A DNA stretch of 64,000 nucleotides, taken from the NCBI GenBank assembly GCA_036257565.1, contig DATAFH010000074.1:1-64000 (forward strand), in the 5' to 3' direction. Within the stretch, counting starts at the first letter, position 1. Every line of letters begins with the position of its first letter. A program made the position numbers and the translations under genes. The notes under the pieces were generated by a model that worked only from the letters and a program-made list of their open reading frames with translations, did no database searches and was not told the origin of the DNA. This document shows, one piece after another, positions 16,811-26,069 of the stretch. The DNA comes from DASSUW01 sp036257565. Lineage in GTDB: Bacteria > Actinomycetota > Thermoleophilia > Solirubrobacterales > Solirubrobacteraceae.

Positions 16811-18114
16811 TCGCGGCCGCGAGCGCGGCGGATCTGCTCGAGCCGCTCGCGCAGCTTGCCTTCCGCATCGTCCGGCCGGTAGAAGCGCAGGTCCTCGCGG
16901 CCGCGCGGAAGGTGCTCCTGGTCGTTGACGTGGCCCGGGTGGTCGTGCGGGTAGTCGTAGTCGACCCCGCGGCCGAGCTCGGCGGCGCCCGGGTACGCGG
17001 CCGACTGCAGGGCGGCCGGCGGCCGGGCCGCCCCGTCCTCGCGGATGTGGCCTCGCGCCTGCCCGATCGCGCGCTTCACCGCGTCGGACTTCGGCGCCAG
17101 CGAGAGGTAGATCGCGGCCTGCGCGAGCGCGAACTGGCCCTCGGGCAGCCCCACGTGCTCGACCGCGTGCGCGGCGGCGACCGCCATCGGCAGCGCCTGC
17201 GGATCCGCGTTGCCCACGTCCTCGGACGCGAGGATGATCATGCGCCGCGCGATGAAGCGGGGATCCTCTCCGCCCTCGAGCATCGCCGCCAGGTAGTAGA
17301 GCGACGCGTCGGGATCCGACCCGCGGGTGGCCTTGATCCAGGCCGAGATGTAGTCGTAGTGCTGGTCGCCGCCCTTGTCGTAGAGCACCGCCTTGCGCTG
17401 CATGGCGTCTTCGGCGTCGGCCAGCGTGACCTCGGCGCCCGTCGCCGTCGAGCAGGCGAGCTCGAGCGCGTTGAGCGCCGCCCGGGCGTCGCCGCCCGCG
17501 CGGGCGGCGAGGAACGCGATCACCTCGTCGCCCACGCCCACCTTCGGGCACTCGCCGCGATCGATCGCCCGCCGCAGCAGGCCCTCGACCTGCTCGGCCG
17601 TGAGCAGCTGGAGCTCGTAGATCTGCGTCCGCGAGAGCAACGCGCTGTTGACCTCAAAGTACGGGTTCTCGGTTGTCGCCCCGATCAGCGTGATGAGGCC
17701 GTCCTCGACGGCGGGCAGGAGCGCGTCCTGCTGGGCCTTGTTGAAACGATGGATCTCGTCGAGGAAGAAGATCGTCGCCCGGCCGCCCCGCCGGCGCTCG
17801 CTCGCGCGGGCGATCACCTCCCGCACCTCGGCCCGGCCTGCCTGCACGGCCGAGAGCTCCTCGAACGCCGCGTCGGCCTGCTCGGCGGCGAGCCGCGCGA
17901 GCGTCGTCTTCCCGGTCCCCGGCGGCCCGTAGAGGACCATCGAGTGCGGCCGGCCGGACTCGAGCGCCTGGCGCAGCGCCGACTCCGCCCCGAGCAGGTG
18001 CTCCTGCCCGACGAACTCGTCGAGCGTCCGCGGCCGCATGCGGGCAGCGAGCGGCCCGTCCGGCGGCAACCGGTGATCTGGGCGCTTCTCGGGCGGGTCG
18101 AACAGCCGCTCCAT
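16807..18114 (-). CDS. rarA: Replication-associated recombination protein A (AAA+ ATPase)
   Basis: 435-residue RarA/MgsA/WRNIP1-family clamp-loader-like ATPase acting at stalled replication forks. Walker A is LYGPPGTGKTTLARLA, Walker B IFFLDEIHRFNKAQQDALL, sensor 1 IGATTENPYFEVN, and the C-terminal tetramerisation part has YDKGGDQHYDYISAWIKATRGSDPDASLYYLA-type residues. I chose the ATG at 18114 (MERLFDPP) over an upstream one because the family begins here and CATACT lies seven bases before it. Confidence 0.95.
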   Translation of the reverse strand: MERLFDPPEKRPDHRLPPDGPLAARMRPRTLDEFVGQEHLLGAESALRQALESGRPHSMVLYGPPGTGKTTLARLAAEQADAAFEELSAVQAGRAEVREVIARASERRRGGRATIFFLDEIHRFNKAQQDALLPAVEDGLITLIGATTENPYFEVNSALLSRTQIYELQLLTAEQVEGLLRRAIDRGECPKVGVGDEVIAFLAARAGGDARAALNALELACSTATGAEVTLADAEDAMQRKAVLYDKGGDQHYDYISAWIKATRGSDPDASLYYLAAMLEGGEDPRFIARRMIILASEDVGNADPQALPMAVAAAHAVEHVGLPEGQFALAQAAIYLSLAPKSDAVKRAIGQARGHIREDGAARPPAALQSAAYPGAAELGRGVDYDYPHDHPGHVNDQEHLPRGREDLRFYRPDDAEGKLRERLEQIRRARGRD

Positions 18115-18170
18115 AGGAATCAGTATGCGGCTTACTCGCACTCGCAAGCTCGCGCCAGCGCCTTGATTAC

Positions 18171-19322
18171 ATGACGTCGATGCGGCGGACCGTTTCCGTA
18201 GGCACTGTCGTGCGCGAGTGGGCGCGGCTCGGCGCGCTGAGCTTCGGCGGCCCGCCCGCCCAGGTCGCGCTGCTGCGGGAGCTGACCGTCGAGCGGCGCC
18301 GGTGGATCGACGCGCGCGAGTTCGAGGACGCGAACGCCGCCACTCAGCTCATCCCCGGCCCGGGCTCGACTCAGCTCGCGATCTACTGCGCGCAGCGCGT
18401 GGGCGGAACCGCCGCAGCCATCGCCGGCGGCGTCGCGTTCATCCTGCCCGGGCTGCTCATCATCCTCGCGATCTCGGCGGTGGCGCTGGGCGAGTCGCCG
18501 CCCACCTGGATCGAGGGCGTGGGGGCCGGAGCGGCCGCGGCCGTGGTCGCCGTCGTGCTCGGTGTGGGACTCGACTTCGCGCGGGCCAGCCTCGCCGGCC
18601 GTGAGGGCGCCGCCCGCGTGCGCTCGCTGCTCTATCTGGCGGTCGGCGGGGCAGCCGCGATCGCGGCCGGCCCTGGGCTCGTGATCGCGCTGCTTGCCTG
18701 TGGTCTCGTGGAGCTGACCTGGCGCCGTCGCTCGGGAGCCGCGCTCCACGCCTGGCCCGTCGCGCTCGTGCTGTTCGGCGCCACGGGCGCCGCAGCGATC
18801 CCCGCGCTCGCTTGGACGGCGTTCAAGGTCGGCGCCCTGTCCTACGGGGGCGGGTTCGTGATCATCCCGCTCATGCAGGGCGACGCGGTCGACACCTACG
18901 GGTGGATGACCCGGGGCGAGTTCGCCGACGCCGTCGCCTTCGGCCAGCTCACGCCCGGGCCGGTCGTGCAGACGGTGGCGATGGTCGGGTGGGCGGCGGC
19001 CGGCCTCCCCGGCGCCCTGCTCGCCTCGGTCGTCGCGTTCGCGCCCTCCTTCCTCGTGATCGCGCTCACCGGCGAGCGGTTCGAGCGGCTGCGGGGGTCG
19101 GGCGCCGCGCGGGCGTTCCTGGACGGTGCGGGGCCGGCGGCGGCCGGCGCGATCCTCGGTGTGGCCGTGCCGCTGTTCGGGGCGCTGGAAGAGGGATGGC
19201 AGTACGCGGTGCTGGGAGGAGCGGCGCTGCTCGTCGTCGCGCGGCGGCCGGCGATCTGGGCTCTAGCGGGGGGTGCTTCGGCCGGGCTGGTGGCGGCGCT
19301 TGCCGGGTTGGCGGTCCCTTGA
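18171..19322 (+). CDS. chrA: Chromate transporter, ChrA family
   Basis: 383-residue inner-membrane protein with two homologous CHR halves of about six helices each, exporting chromate (or, in some members, sulfate-like anions). Each half carries the duplicated FGG...P motif: LSFGGPPAQVALLRE near the start and LSYGGGFVIIPLMQ in the second half, plus paired QLIPGPGSTQLA and QLTPGPVVQTVA. The start may be ATG 18171 or ATG 18180. Not enough to prove resistance in vivo. Confidence 0.93.
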   Translation: MTSMRRTVSVGTVVREWARLGALSFGGPPAQVALLRELTVERRRWIDAREFEDANAATQLIPGPGSTQLAIYCAQRVGGTAAAIAGGVAFILPGLLIILAISAVALGESPPTWIEGVGAGAAAAVVAVVLGVGLDFARASLAGREGAARVRSLLYLAVGGAAAIAAGPGLVIALLACGLVELTWRRRSGAALHAWPVALVLFGATGAAAIPALAWTAFKVGALSYGGGFVIIPLMQGDAVDTYGWMTRGEFADAVAFGQLTPGPVVQTVAMVGWAAAGLPGALLASVVAFAPSFLVIALTGERFERLRGSGAARAFLDGAGPAAAGAILGVAVPLFGALEEGWQYAVLGGAALLVVARRPAIWALAGGASAGLVAALAGLAVP

Positions 19323-19345
19323 CGTTGTCGAACGCTCACTAGCAT
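19319..19345 (+). promoter_or_regulatory. Putative promoter of the M20 hydrolase
   Basis: TTGACG (19319-19324) and TAGCAT (19340-19345), 15 bases apart, precede the ATG at 19355. The -35 overlaps the TGA stop of chrA. The spacer is short, so confidence is moderate. Confidence 0.4.
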
Positions 19346-19354
19346 CACCCCGCG

Positions 19355-20647
19355 ATGCCAGACGAGACGGCCGACGTTCTCACGCGGCTCATCCGGTTCG
19401 ACACGGTCAACCCGCCGGGGAACGAGCGCGCGTGCCAGGAGTGGATCGCCGCGTATCTCGAAGACGCGGGCCTGACCGTCGAGCTGCTCGGTGCCGAGCC
19501 GGACCGCCCGAACCTCATCGCCCGCCTGCGAGGCGACGAGCCGGGCCCCACCCTCGGCTACCTGTCGCACGTCGACACCGTGCTCGCCGACCGCGACGAC
19601 TGGACGCACGACCCCTGGTCTGGCGACATCTCGGAGGGGTTCCTGTGGGGTCGTGGGGCGATCGACATGAAGTCGCAGACGGCCGCCGAGATCGTCGCCG
19701 CCGCCACGCTCGCCCGAGGCGGCTGGCGCCCGGCCCGAGGAGAGCTGAAGGTCATCAGCGTCGTCGACGAGGAGGTCGGTGGCCGGCTCGGCGCCCAGTG
19801 GCTCACCGAGCAGCACCCGGATGCCGCTCGCGTGGACTGGCTGATCAACGAGGGCGGCGGCGCGGTGATGCCGTACGGCGATCGTCGCCTGTACGGCGTC
19901 GGCTGTGCGGAGAAGGGCACGTTCCGTGTCACCGTCCACGCCCGCGGCCGAGCCGCCCACGCCTCGGTGCCCGGCGTGGGCGACAACGCGCTGCTCAAGC
20001 TCGCGCCCGTGATCGAGCGCCTGGGCACCTGCCAGCCCGGCTTCGACATCGCGGAGGAGCCGCGCGCGCTGCTCGCGGCGCTGCACGGCGATCTCGATCC
20101 CGAGGCGGTCCTCGACCGCATCCGCGCCACCGAGCCCCGCCTGGCGCCGATGGTCGAGGCGACCATGCGCGTGACCGCCGTCCCCACGCGCATCTCCGCG
20201 TCCGAGAAGATCAACGTGATCCCGGCCCACGCCGCGCTGCAGGTCGACTGCCGCGTTCCGCCCGGCATGGGCGCCGACGTGGCCACGCGCCGGCTCGAGG
20301 AGATGCTCGGCACGACAAACGGGCTCGAGCTCGAGTTCACCGAGCAGGTGATGGGCAACCGGTCTGCCATCGACTCGCCGCTGATGGACGCGATCCGTGG
20401 CTGGCTCGCGGACCGCGAGCCGGCCGCCGAGGCCGTGCCCACCGTGCTTCCCGCCTTCACGGACTCGCGCTGGTTCCGCGCGGCGTTCCCCGATTGCGTC
20501 GCCTACGGCTTCTTCCCCCAGCGCCACCAGACCTGGTACGACACCTGGCCGCTCATGCACTCCAACGACGAGCGCATCGACCTGCGCGACCTCGCGTTCG
20601 CGGCTGACTTCTTCACCGACCTCCCGAGGAGACTGCTGTCCGCATGA
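19355..20647 (+). CDS. M20 family metallohydrolase (ArgE/DapE/peptidase-like)
   Basis: 430-residue M20 amidohydrolase. The first metal motif is YLSHVDTV (His, Asp), the bridging Asp and the base are in WGRGAIDMKSQ and VVDEEVGG; the lid domain is between about residues 190 and 310 with INVIPAHAALQVDCR. The family hydrolyses N-acyl amino acids or small peptides using one or two zinc ions. The substrate cannot be read from sequence. It overlaps the next gene as ATGA. Confidence 0.9.
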   Translation: MPDETADVLTRLIRFDTVNPPGNERACQEWIAAYLEDAGLTVELLGAEPDRPNLIARLRGDEPGPTLGYLSHVDTVLADRDDWTHDPWSGDISEGFLWGRGAIDMKSQTAAEIVAAATLARGGWRPARGELKVISVVDEEVGGRLGAQWLTEQHPDAARVDWLINEGGGAVMPYGDRRLYGVGCAEKGTFRVTVHARGRAAHASVPGVGDNALLKLAPVIERLGTCQPGFDIAEEPRALLAALHGDLDPEAVLDRIRATEPRLAPMVEATMRVTAVPTRISASEKINVIPAHAALQVDCRVPPGMGADVATRRLEEMLGTTNGLELEFTEQVMGNRSAIDSPLMDAIRGWLADREPAAEAVPTVLPAFTDSRWFRAAFPDCVAYGFFPQRHQTWYDTWPLMHSNDERIDLRDLAFAADFFTDLPRRLLSA

Positions 20648-21444
20648 GCCCCGTCAAGGAAGGAAAGCTGCGGCTCGGAGGCATGGCCCTGCGCAACGGC
20701 CTGCTCGTCCACGGGCCGACGCACTGGGCGGCATCCGTCCGCGACGACGCCGGCGTGATCCGCACCGCCTCCGGCCGCAAGCCCCGCCTGACGGCCGTCG
20801 ACAACCTGCCCGGGGTGCGCGGGGTGGTGCGCCTCGGCGAGGCGTTCGTGGTCATCCCGCTCGTCAAGCGCGCGCTCCCGCAGGCCAAGCTCCCGTTCGA
20901 GAACCCGTCCGTGCTGGCGGTCGCCACCGGCGCCTCGCTGACCGGCGCGATCCTGCGCCGCCGGCTCGGCGGCGTGGGTGCCGAGGCCGCCGCCGCGGTG
21001 CTCTCGATCGCCCCGGCGGTGCTCGCCCTGCGCGGCGGCGAGCTCGCCGCCTACCACGGCGTCGAGCACAAGGCGATCGCCGCGTACGAGTCCGACGCCG
21101 GCGACGCGGCCGACGCCGCCAAGGAGCACGACCGCTGCGGCTCGCACCTCGTGACGCCGATGCTGGCCGCCAACGTGGCCGGCGCGCTGCTCGTGCGGCG
21201 CGTGCTCGAGAAGCCGGGCGCGGTGGCCGGCGCCGGTGTGGCGGTCGCGTCGACCGCCGCGGCCGTCGAGGTCTTCGCCTGGTGCGAGCGCCACGCGAGC
21301 ACGCCGCTCGCCCGTGCGTTGCGCCGGCCGGGGTTCGAGCTCCAGCGCGCGGTCGGCACCCGCGAGCCCGACGAGCGGCAGCTCGACGTCGGCCGCGCAG
21401 CCCTGGCCGAGATCCTGCGCGTGGAGCCCCATCCGGAGGGATAG
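20644..21444 (+). CDS. DUF1385 family membrane protein
   Basis: 266 residues of the conserved, uncharacterised DUF1385 family. It starts with LRLGGMALRNGLLVHGP and carries the hallmark YHGVEHKAIAAYE followed by DRCGSHLVTP. Two or three hydrophobic segments suggest membrane association, and the conserved His/Glu/Cys positions hint at metal binding, which is inference. It is translationally coupled to the M20 gene. Its TAG stop lies in the palindrome before ftsH. Confidence 0.88.
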   Translation: MSPVKEGKLRLGGMALRNGLLVHGPTHWAASVRDDAGVIRTASGRKPRLTAVDNLPGVRGVVRLGEAFVVIPLVKRALPQAKLPFENPSVLAVATGASLTGAILRRRLGGVGAEAAAAVLSIAPAVLALRGGELAAYHGVEHKAIAAYESDAGDAADAAKEHDRCGSHLVTPMLAANVAGALLVRRVLEKPGAVAGAGVAVASTAAAVEVFAWCERHASTPLARALRRPGFELQRAVGTREPDERQLDVGRAALAEILRVEPHPEG

Positions 21445-21457
21445 GGTCGCGACCCTA
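21442..21457. promoter_or_regulatory. 16-bp perfect palindrome upstream of ftsH-like gene
   Basis: TAGGGTCGCGACCCTA is perfectly symmetric, begins on the DUF1385 stop codon and ends 34 bases before the ftsH-like ATG, next to the place where a -35 would sit relative to CATACT at 21480-21485. It looks like an operator for a dimeric regulator; a weak terminator is the alternative, but there is no T-run. Confidence 0.5.
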
Positions 21458-21491
21458 GTCCGGATTCCTGCCTGAGGGGCATACTCACGCC

Positions 21492-22976
21492 ATGGCACTC
21501 GCGTGGTATCAGATTGAGAGCTGGATCGTCACGTGGGCCCCGATCATCTTCATGGGGCTCCTCGTCTTCTTCATCTGGAAGACGACGAAGCTGATGCCGC
21601 GCACCAAGCCGCAGCAGATCGAGCCCGCGTCCAACGACTCGGTGCCGTGGGACGACGTGGCCGGGGTCGAGGAGGCCAAGGCCGAGCTGCGTGAGGTCGT
21701 CGAGTTCCTGCAGGACCCAGAGCGGTTCCGCCGGCTCGGCGCCAAGGTCCCGAAGGGCATCCTCCTGCACGGCCCGCCCGGCACCGGCAAGACGCTGCTC
21801 GCCAAGGCCGTCGCGCACGAGTCCGGCGCGCACTTCTTCTCCCAGAGCGCGGCCGCGTTCGTCGAGATGTTCGCCGGCCTCGGCGCCGCCCGCATCCGGC
21901 GGCTGTTCCAGACCGCTCGCGAGCACCGCCCGGCGATCATCTTCATCGACGAGATCGACGCGGTGGGCGGCGAGCGCGGATCCGACAACAACGGCGAGCG
22001 CGAGCAGACGCTCAACCAGCTCCTGGTGGAGATGGACGGCTTCAGCAGCAGCGGCGACCTCGTCGTGATCGCCGCGTCGAACCTGCTGGAGAAGCTCGAC
22101 CCGGCGCTCCTGCGCCCCGGTCGCTTCGACCGCCAGGTGTTCGTGTCCCCGCCCGACGTCGCCGGCCGCGAGGCCATTCTCCGCGTCCACACGCGCGACA
22201 AGCCGCTGTCCGTCGACTGCGACCTCGCAACCATCGCCCGTCAGAGCGCCGGCTTCACGGGCGCCGACCTGGCCAACATCTGCAACGAGGCGGCGATCTT
22301 CGCGGCCCGTGCCCGCCGGCCGTCGCTCGAGCACGGAGACTTCGACAATGCGGTCGAACGCGTGGTGGCCGGCCTGCAGTCGCGCCGCGCGCTGAACGAC
22401 CACGAGCGCCGCGTGGTGGCCTTCCACGAGGCTGGCCACGCGCTGTGCGCCGAGCTGCTGCCGGGCGTCGATCGCGTGCACAAGATCTCGATCGTCCCTC
22501 GCGGCCGGGCGCTCGGCTACACGCTCAACCTCCCGGAGGAGGACCGCTACCTGAAGACCCGCGAGGAGCTGATCGACTACATGACCGTGCTGCTCGGCGG
22601 GCGCGCGGCGGAGGAGATCGTCTTCGGGGCGATCACCACGGGGGCGGCCGACGACCTGCGCCGGGTCGCGGACATCTCGCGCGAGATGGTGCACGAGTAC
22701 GCGATGGGCACGTCGATCATGTCCCGCCGCGTCGCGTCCGAGGGCGGCGCGGTGTCCGACCGCACCCGCCAGCTTCGCGACGAGGAGCAGCAGCACCTCA
22801 CCGACCAGGCGATGCGGGCTGCCGCGCGCCTCATCACCGAGCACCGCGACAAGCTCGACAGCCTCGCCGGTGCGCTGCTGCGCAACGAGGTGCTCGAGCG
22901 CGCCGACATCGACCGCATCATGGAGGGAGTGCCGCGGCTGCGCGTCGTGGCCGCCCGCCGGGCGGACGAACGTTGA
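21492..22976 (+). CDS. ftsH: Compact FtsH-like AAA+ zinc metalloprotease
   Basis: 494 residues. One N-terminal transmembrane helix (about residues 10-28) is followed directly by the AAA module: Walker A GPPGTGKTLLAK, Walker B IIFIDEIDAVGGERG, SRH LLRPGRFDRQV. The M41 protease has zinc motif H312-E-A-G-H316. It degrades membrane and short-lived cytosolic proteins. The usual second helix and extracytoplasmic domain (~100 residues) are absent, so it is shorter than canonical FtsH (~610-650). It may be an accessory paralogue rather than the housekeeping copy. Confidence 0.92.
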   Translation: MALAWYQIESWIVTWAPIIFMGLLVFFIWKTTKLMPRTKPQQIEPASNDSVPWDDVAGVEEAKAELREVVEFLQDPERFRRLGAKVPKGILLHGPPGTGKTLLAKAVAHESGAHFFSQSAAAFVEMFAGLGAARIRRLFQTAREHRPAIIFIDEIDAVGGERGSDNNGEREQTLNQLLVEMDGFSSSGDLVVIAASNLLEKLDPALLRPGRFDRQVFVSPPDVAGREAILRVHTRDKPLSVDCDLATIARQSAGFTGADLANICNEAAIFAARARRPSLEHGDFDNAVERVVAGLQSRRALNDHERRVVAFHEAGHALCAELLPGVDRVHKISIVPRGRALGYTLNLPEEDRYLKTREELIDYMTVLLGGRAAEEIVFGAITTGAADDLRRVADISREMVHEYAMGTSIMSRRVASEGGAVSDRTRQLRDEEQQHLTDQAMRAAARLITEHRDKLDSLAGALLRNEVLERADIDRIMEGVPRLRVVAARRADER

Positions 22977-23006
22977 GTTCAGCGGGGTCGGCCGACTGCC
23001 GATCCC

Positions 23007-25175
23007 GTGGGAGTGAACCCGAGGGCTGACGACTTCCGCGGCCTGCTCGCGCCGGGCGCCATCCGGGCGGTCTACCAGCCGATCGTCCGGCTGAGCGACC
23101 TCCAGCCGATCGGCTACGAAGGGCTGGCCCGCTTCCCGACGCCGCCCGGCCTGGTCGCGCTGCCGCCCGACGTCACGCTCGCCGCCGCCGCGCGCAGCGG
23201 GCTGCGCCAGGACCTCGAGGTTGCCTGCTGGGCCGCGATCGGGGAGGCCGGGGCGCCGCCCCACGGGCGGCTGCTGTTCGTGAACGTCGCGCCCCAGGCG
23301 CTCGGCCACCCGGGGCTCGAGCGGCTCGCCGCGCGCCTGCCCTCGCGGCTGGTCATCGAGCTCACCGAGCAGGACGCCGTGCAGGACGTCAAGCGCATCC
23401 GCGAGCGGCTGCGCCCGTGGATCGGCCGCGGCGCGCTGGTTGCCGTCGACGACGCCGGGGCCGGCTTCACGTCGCTCGAGTACGTGGCCGAGATCCGCCC
23501 CGACTTTCTCAAGCTCTGCCGCGGGCTCGTCACCGGCGTCGACCTCGACGGCTCCCGCCAGGCGGTACTGCGGGCCACCGTCGCCTTCGCTCGCGAGGTC
23601 GGTGCCCGCGTCGTGGCCGAGGGCGTCGAGCGGGCCGAGGAGCTCGAGGTCCTGCGCGCCGCGGAGGTCGACTTCGGGCAGGGGTGGCTGTTCGGCCGCC
23701 CGGGCGAGCCGTGGCCGCCCGAGCCGCGGGCGGGTGGGCACTCCATGGTCGCGGTGCCCGCCGGCGGGCGGCGCGAGCGCACGGTGGCCGCGGCGGCGAG
23801 CGTCCGCGACGCGTCGACGCTCATCGTCGACCACCTCGCCCGCTCGGGGCTCATGCCGAGCGTCTACGTCGAGCAGGGCGGTCGCCTGCGCTGCCAGGCG
23901 GTGCGCGGCTATTGGCAGATCTACGACGGCATGCCGCCCTCGGCCGGCGTCATCGGCCGCACGTTCCGGACCGGCGAGGTGACCGAGGTGGCCGACACCG
24001 CGGTGCATCCGGACTTCCTGCCGTCCGTGCCGTCGGTCGTCGCCGAGCTATGCGTGCCCGTGCGCGCCGGCGGGCGGGTGGTGGGCGCACTGAACGTCGA
24101 GTCGCCGACCATGCTCGGCGCGGACACCCGCCGGGAGCTCGAGCGGTGCGCCGAGCTGCTCGGCCGCCGCATCCATGAGCTGGGCGGGCCGGAGGCGAGC
24201 GTCCAGCCCGCGCAGCGCCTGGCGCGCGCCGTGGCGCGGCTCGCGGCACTCGACGATCCCGAGGACCTCGTCCGCGAGACGGCGCGCGCCGCACTGCAGG
24301 TCTCCGGCTTCGAGTCGGCGATGGTCGCGCTCGAGGCCGGCTCGGGCCAGCTCTACGTGCACCACGCCGAAGGGCCGTTCGCGGTCGCGTTCTCGGCGCT
24401 CGAGACGCTCGACCTGGGCGCCATCGCTCGCTGGGTCGACCACGGGACGTCCTCCTACACGGTCGACGAGGCGTCGGGGCGCGGCTTCGCCGGCCACGAG
24501 CCGCTGCGCCGGGCCGGCGCAGCCTCGCTGCTCGTGCTGCCGCTGGCCGCGGCGGGGGAGCGGATCGGCGTGCTGGTCCTCGCCGACCGCACGACCCACC
24601 GGCTGTCGACCGAGCACGTGGAGCTGCTCGAGCTGCTCGCCTTCCAGTCGTCAAGCGGGCTCCGGATGGCCCATGCCGTGCTCGAGCTGCGCGAGCGCGC
24701 GGCGCGCGACCCGCTCACCGGCCTGGGCCATCACGCCACCTTCTACGACGTGCTCCCGAGCCTGCGCGGCGGGCGCCGCCGGTGCGCGGTCCTGCTCGCC
24801 GACGTCGACGGCTTCAAGGGCATCAACGACACTCGCGGCCACGCCGCCGGCGACGAGGTGCTGCGCGCGATGGCCGGGCTGCTGCGGGCGGCGGCGCCGA
24901 GCGGCGGGCGCGCGTTCCGGATCGGCGGCGATGAGTTCGCGCTCGTGTTCGCGTGCGAGGGCCCGGCGGAGGCCGAGGAGGTCGGCTGGCAGCTGCGCAC
25001 CCAGGCCCGCGAGCGGCTCGGCTCGACCGTGTCGGTCGGCCTCGCGCTCGGCGAGCACGGCGAGCCCGACGAGGCGGTGGTGGCGCGCGCCGACGCCGCG
25101 CTCTACGAGGTCAAGCGCCGCGGCCGCGACGGCGTGGTTGTTGCCCCGCCGGCATCCAGCCGGCGTTCTGACTGA
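23007..25175 (+). CDS. EAL-GAF-GAF-GGDEF c-di-GMP signalling protein
   Basis: 722 cytoplasmic residues. The EAL domain comes first (~15-235) with all catalytic positions visible: YEGLARF (EGL for EAL), FVNVAP, IELTEQD, VAVDDAGAGFTS, FLKL, VVAEGVE and GQGWLFGRP. Two GAF-like sensor domains follow (~255-385 and ~400-560). The GGDEF domain is C-terminal (~565-715) with DVDGFKGIND and an intact RIGGDEFALVF; no RxxD inhibitory site is seen. Both activities may be retained. GTG 23007 is the chosen start; GTG 23013 is possible. Its end overlaps the lipid kinase by 73 bases. Confidence 0.92.
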   Translation: MGVNPRADDFRGLLAPGAIRAVYQPIVRLSDLQPIGYEGLARFPTPPGLVALPPDVTLAAAARSGLRQDLEVACWAAIGEAGAPPHGRLLFVNVAPQALGHPGLERLAARLPSRLVIELTEQDAVQDVKRIRERLRPWIGRGALVAVDDAGAGFTSLEYVAEIRPDFLKLCRGLVTGVDLDGSRQAVLRATVAFAREVGARVVAEGVERAEELEVLRAAEVDFGQGWLFGRPGEPWPPEPRAGGHSMVAVPAGGRRERTVAAAASVRDASTLIVDHLARSGLMPSVYVEQGGRLRCQAVRGYWQIYDGMPPSAGVIGRTFRTGEVTEVADTAVHPDFLPSVPSVVAELCVPVRAGGRVVGALNVESPTMLGADTRRELERCAELLGRRIHELGGPEASVQPAQRLARAVARLAALDDPEDLVRETARAALQVSGFESAMVALEAGSGQLYVHHAEGPFAVAFSALETLDLGAIARWVDHGTSSYTVDEASGRGFAGHEPLRRAGAASLLVLPLAAAGERIGVLVLADRTTHRLSTEHVELLELLAFQSSSGLRMAHAVLELRERAARDPLTGLGHHATFYDVLPSLRGGRRRCAVLLADVDGFKGINDTRGHAAGDEVLRAMAGLLRAAAPSGGRAFRIGGDEFALVFACEGPAEAEEVGWQLRTQARERLGSTVSVGLALGEHGEPDEAVVARADAALYEVKRRGRDGVVVAPPASSRRSD

Positions 25176-26062
25176 GACGGACGCATCCGTGGCGTCCGTA
25201 ACCGGGCTTCGCCCTTCACCACCAAGCTGAACGCCCGTGGCTCGACCGTCACGCGTTCGAGCCCGCCGTCGCGGATCTCGCCGTCGACGTTGAGCTCGCT
25301 CCCTTCGCGCAGGTCGACCTCGACGAGATGCCCGCGGTGGTGCTCGACGGCACGCTGGCGGGCGATCGTCTGCGTGCGCAGTCCCCAGGCGCGGCGTGCG
25401 AGCCCGAGCCGGGAGCCGGCGGGCAGCACGATGACGTCGAGCACGCCGTCGTCCGGGTCGGCCTCCGCGACGCCCGAGCCGCCGCCGAACGCCCCGCTGA
25501 CGGCGACGATCACCTGCCAGCTGCCGCCCTCGAACACCGTGCGGCCGTCGACGCGGACGGTCGCCTCCAGCGGCGCCTCGGTGGCCGCCGCGCGCGCCGC
25601 GCCGACGCCGTAGGCCAGCGGCCCGAGCCGCGGCTTGAGCGGCTGGGCGTTGCGGGCGGCGACCGACGCGAGGCCGGCGCTGGCCACGTTGACGAACGGC
25701 CGGCCGTCGGACAGGCGGCCGAGCTCGAGCGGCCGCGTGCGCTCGCCGGCGACGGCCAGCACGGCCGCCTCGCGCGGGTCGTCCGGCAGTCCGTATGCAC
25801 GCGCGAAGTCGTTGGCGGTGCCTGTCGGGATCACGCCCAGCGGCACGCCGAGGCGGCCCGCCACCTCGGCCACCGGCCCGATCGTGCCGTCGCCGCCCGC
25901 CACCGCCACCCGGTCGGGACGGCTCGCCGCGATCCGCTCGAGGTCCTCGGCACGGCACGAGTGCAGCTCCACCTCGGCGCCGTGCTCGCGCATGGCGGCG
26001 GCCAGCGGCTCGGGGTCGAGCCCGCCGCCGGAGGCGCGGTTGGCGGCGAGGGCGATCCGCAC
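25103..26062 (-). CDS. Diacylglycerol/lipid kinase family protein (DagK catalytic domain)
   Basis: 319 residues with the lipid-kinase ATP loop VAVAGGDGTIGPVAEV, PLGVIPTGTANDFARAYGLP, and a C-terminal lobe with GGSGVAEADPDDGVLDV and LNVDGEI. It phosphorylates diacylglycerol or a related lipid at the membrane. GTG 26062 is set by TAGCCT exactly seven bases upstream. The last ~35 residues lie beyond the usual family end and run inside the convergent gene. It is divergent from the methylmalonyl-CoA epimerase. Confidence 0.9.
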   Translation of the reverse strand: MRIALAANRASGGGLDPEPLAAAMREHGAEVELHSCRAEDLERIAASRPDRVAVAGGDGTIGPVAEVAGRLGVPLGVIPTGTANDFARAYGLPDDPREAAVLAVAGERTRPLELGRLSDGRPFVNVASAGLASVAARNAQPLKPRLGPLAYGVGAARAAATEAPLEATVRVDGRTVFEGGSWQVIVAVSGAFGGGSGVAEADPDDGVLDVIVLPAGSRLGLARRAWGLRTQTIARQRAVEHHRGHLVEVDLREGSELNVDGEIRDGGLERVTVEPRAFSLVVKGEARLRTPRMRPSQSERRLDAGGATTTPSRPRRLTS

Positions 26063-26069
26063 CGCGCTG

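Noticed and set aside
16240..18174. Long plus-strand ORF of 644 codons over rarA
   Set aside because: It is the antisense shadow of the minus-strand rarA gene; its Arg/Asp/His-rich, low-complexity composition and lack of motifs mark it as non-coding.
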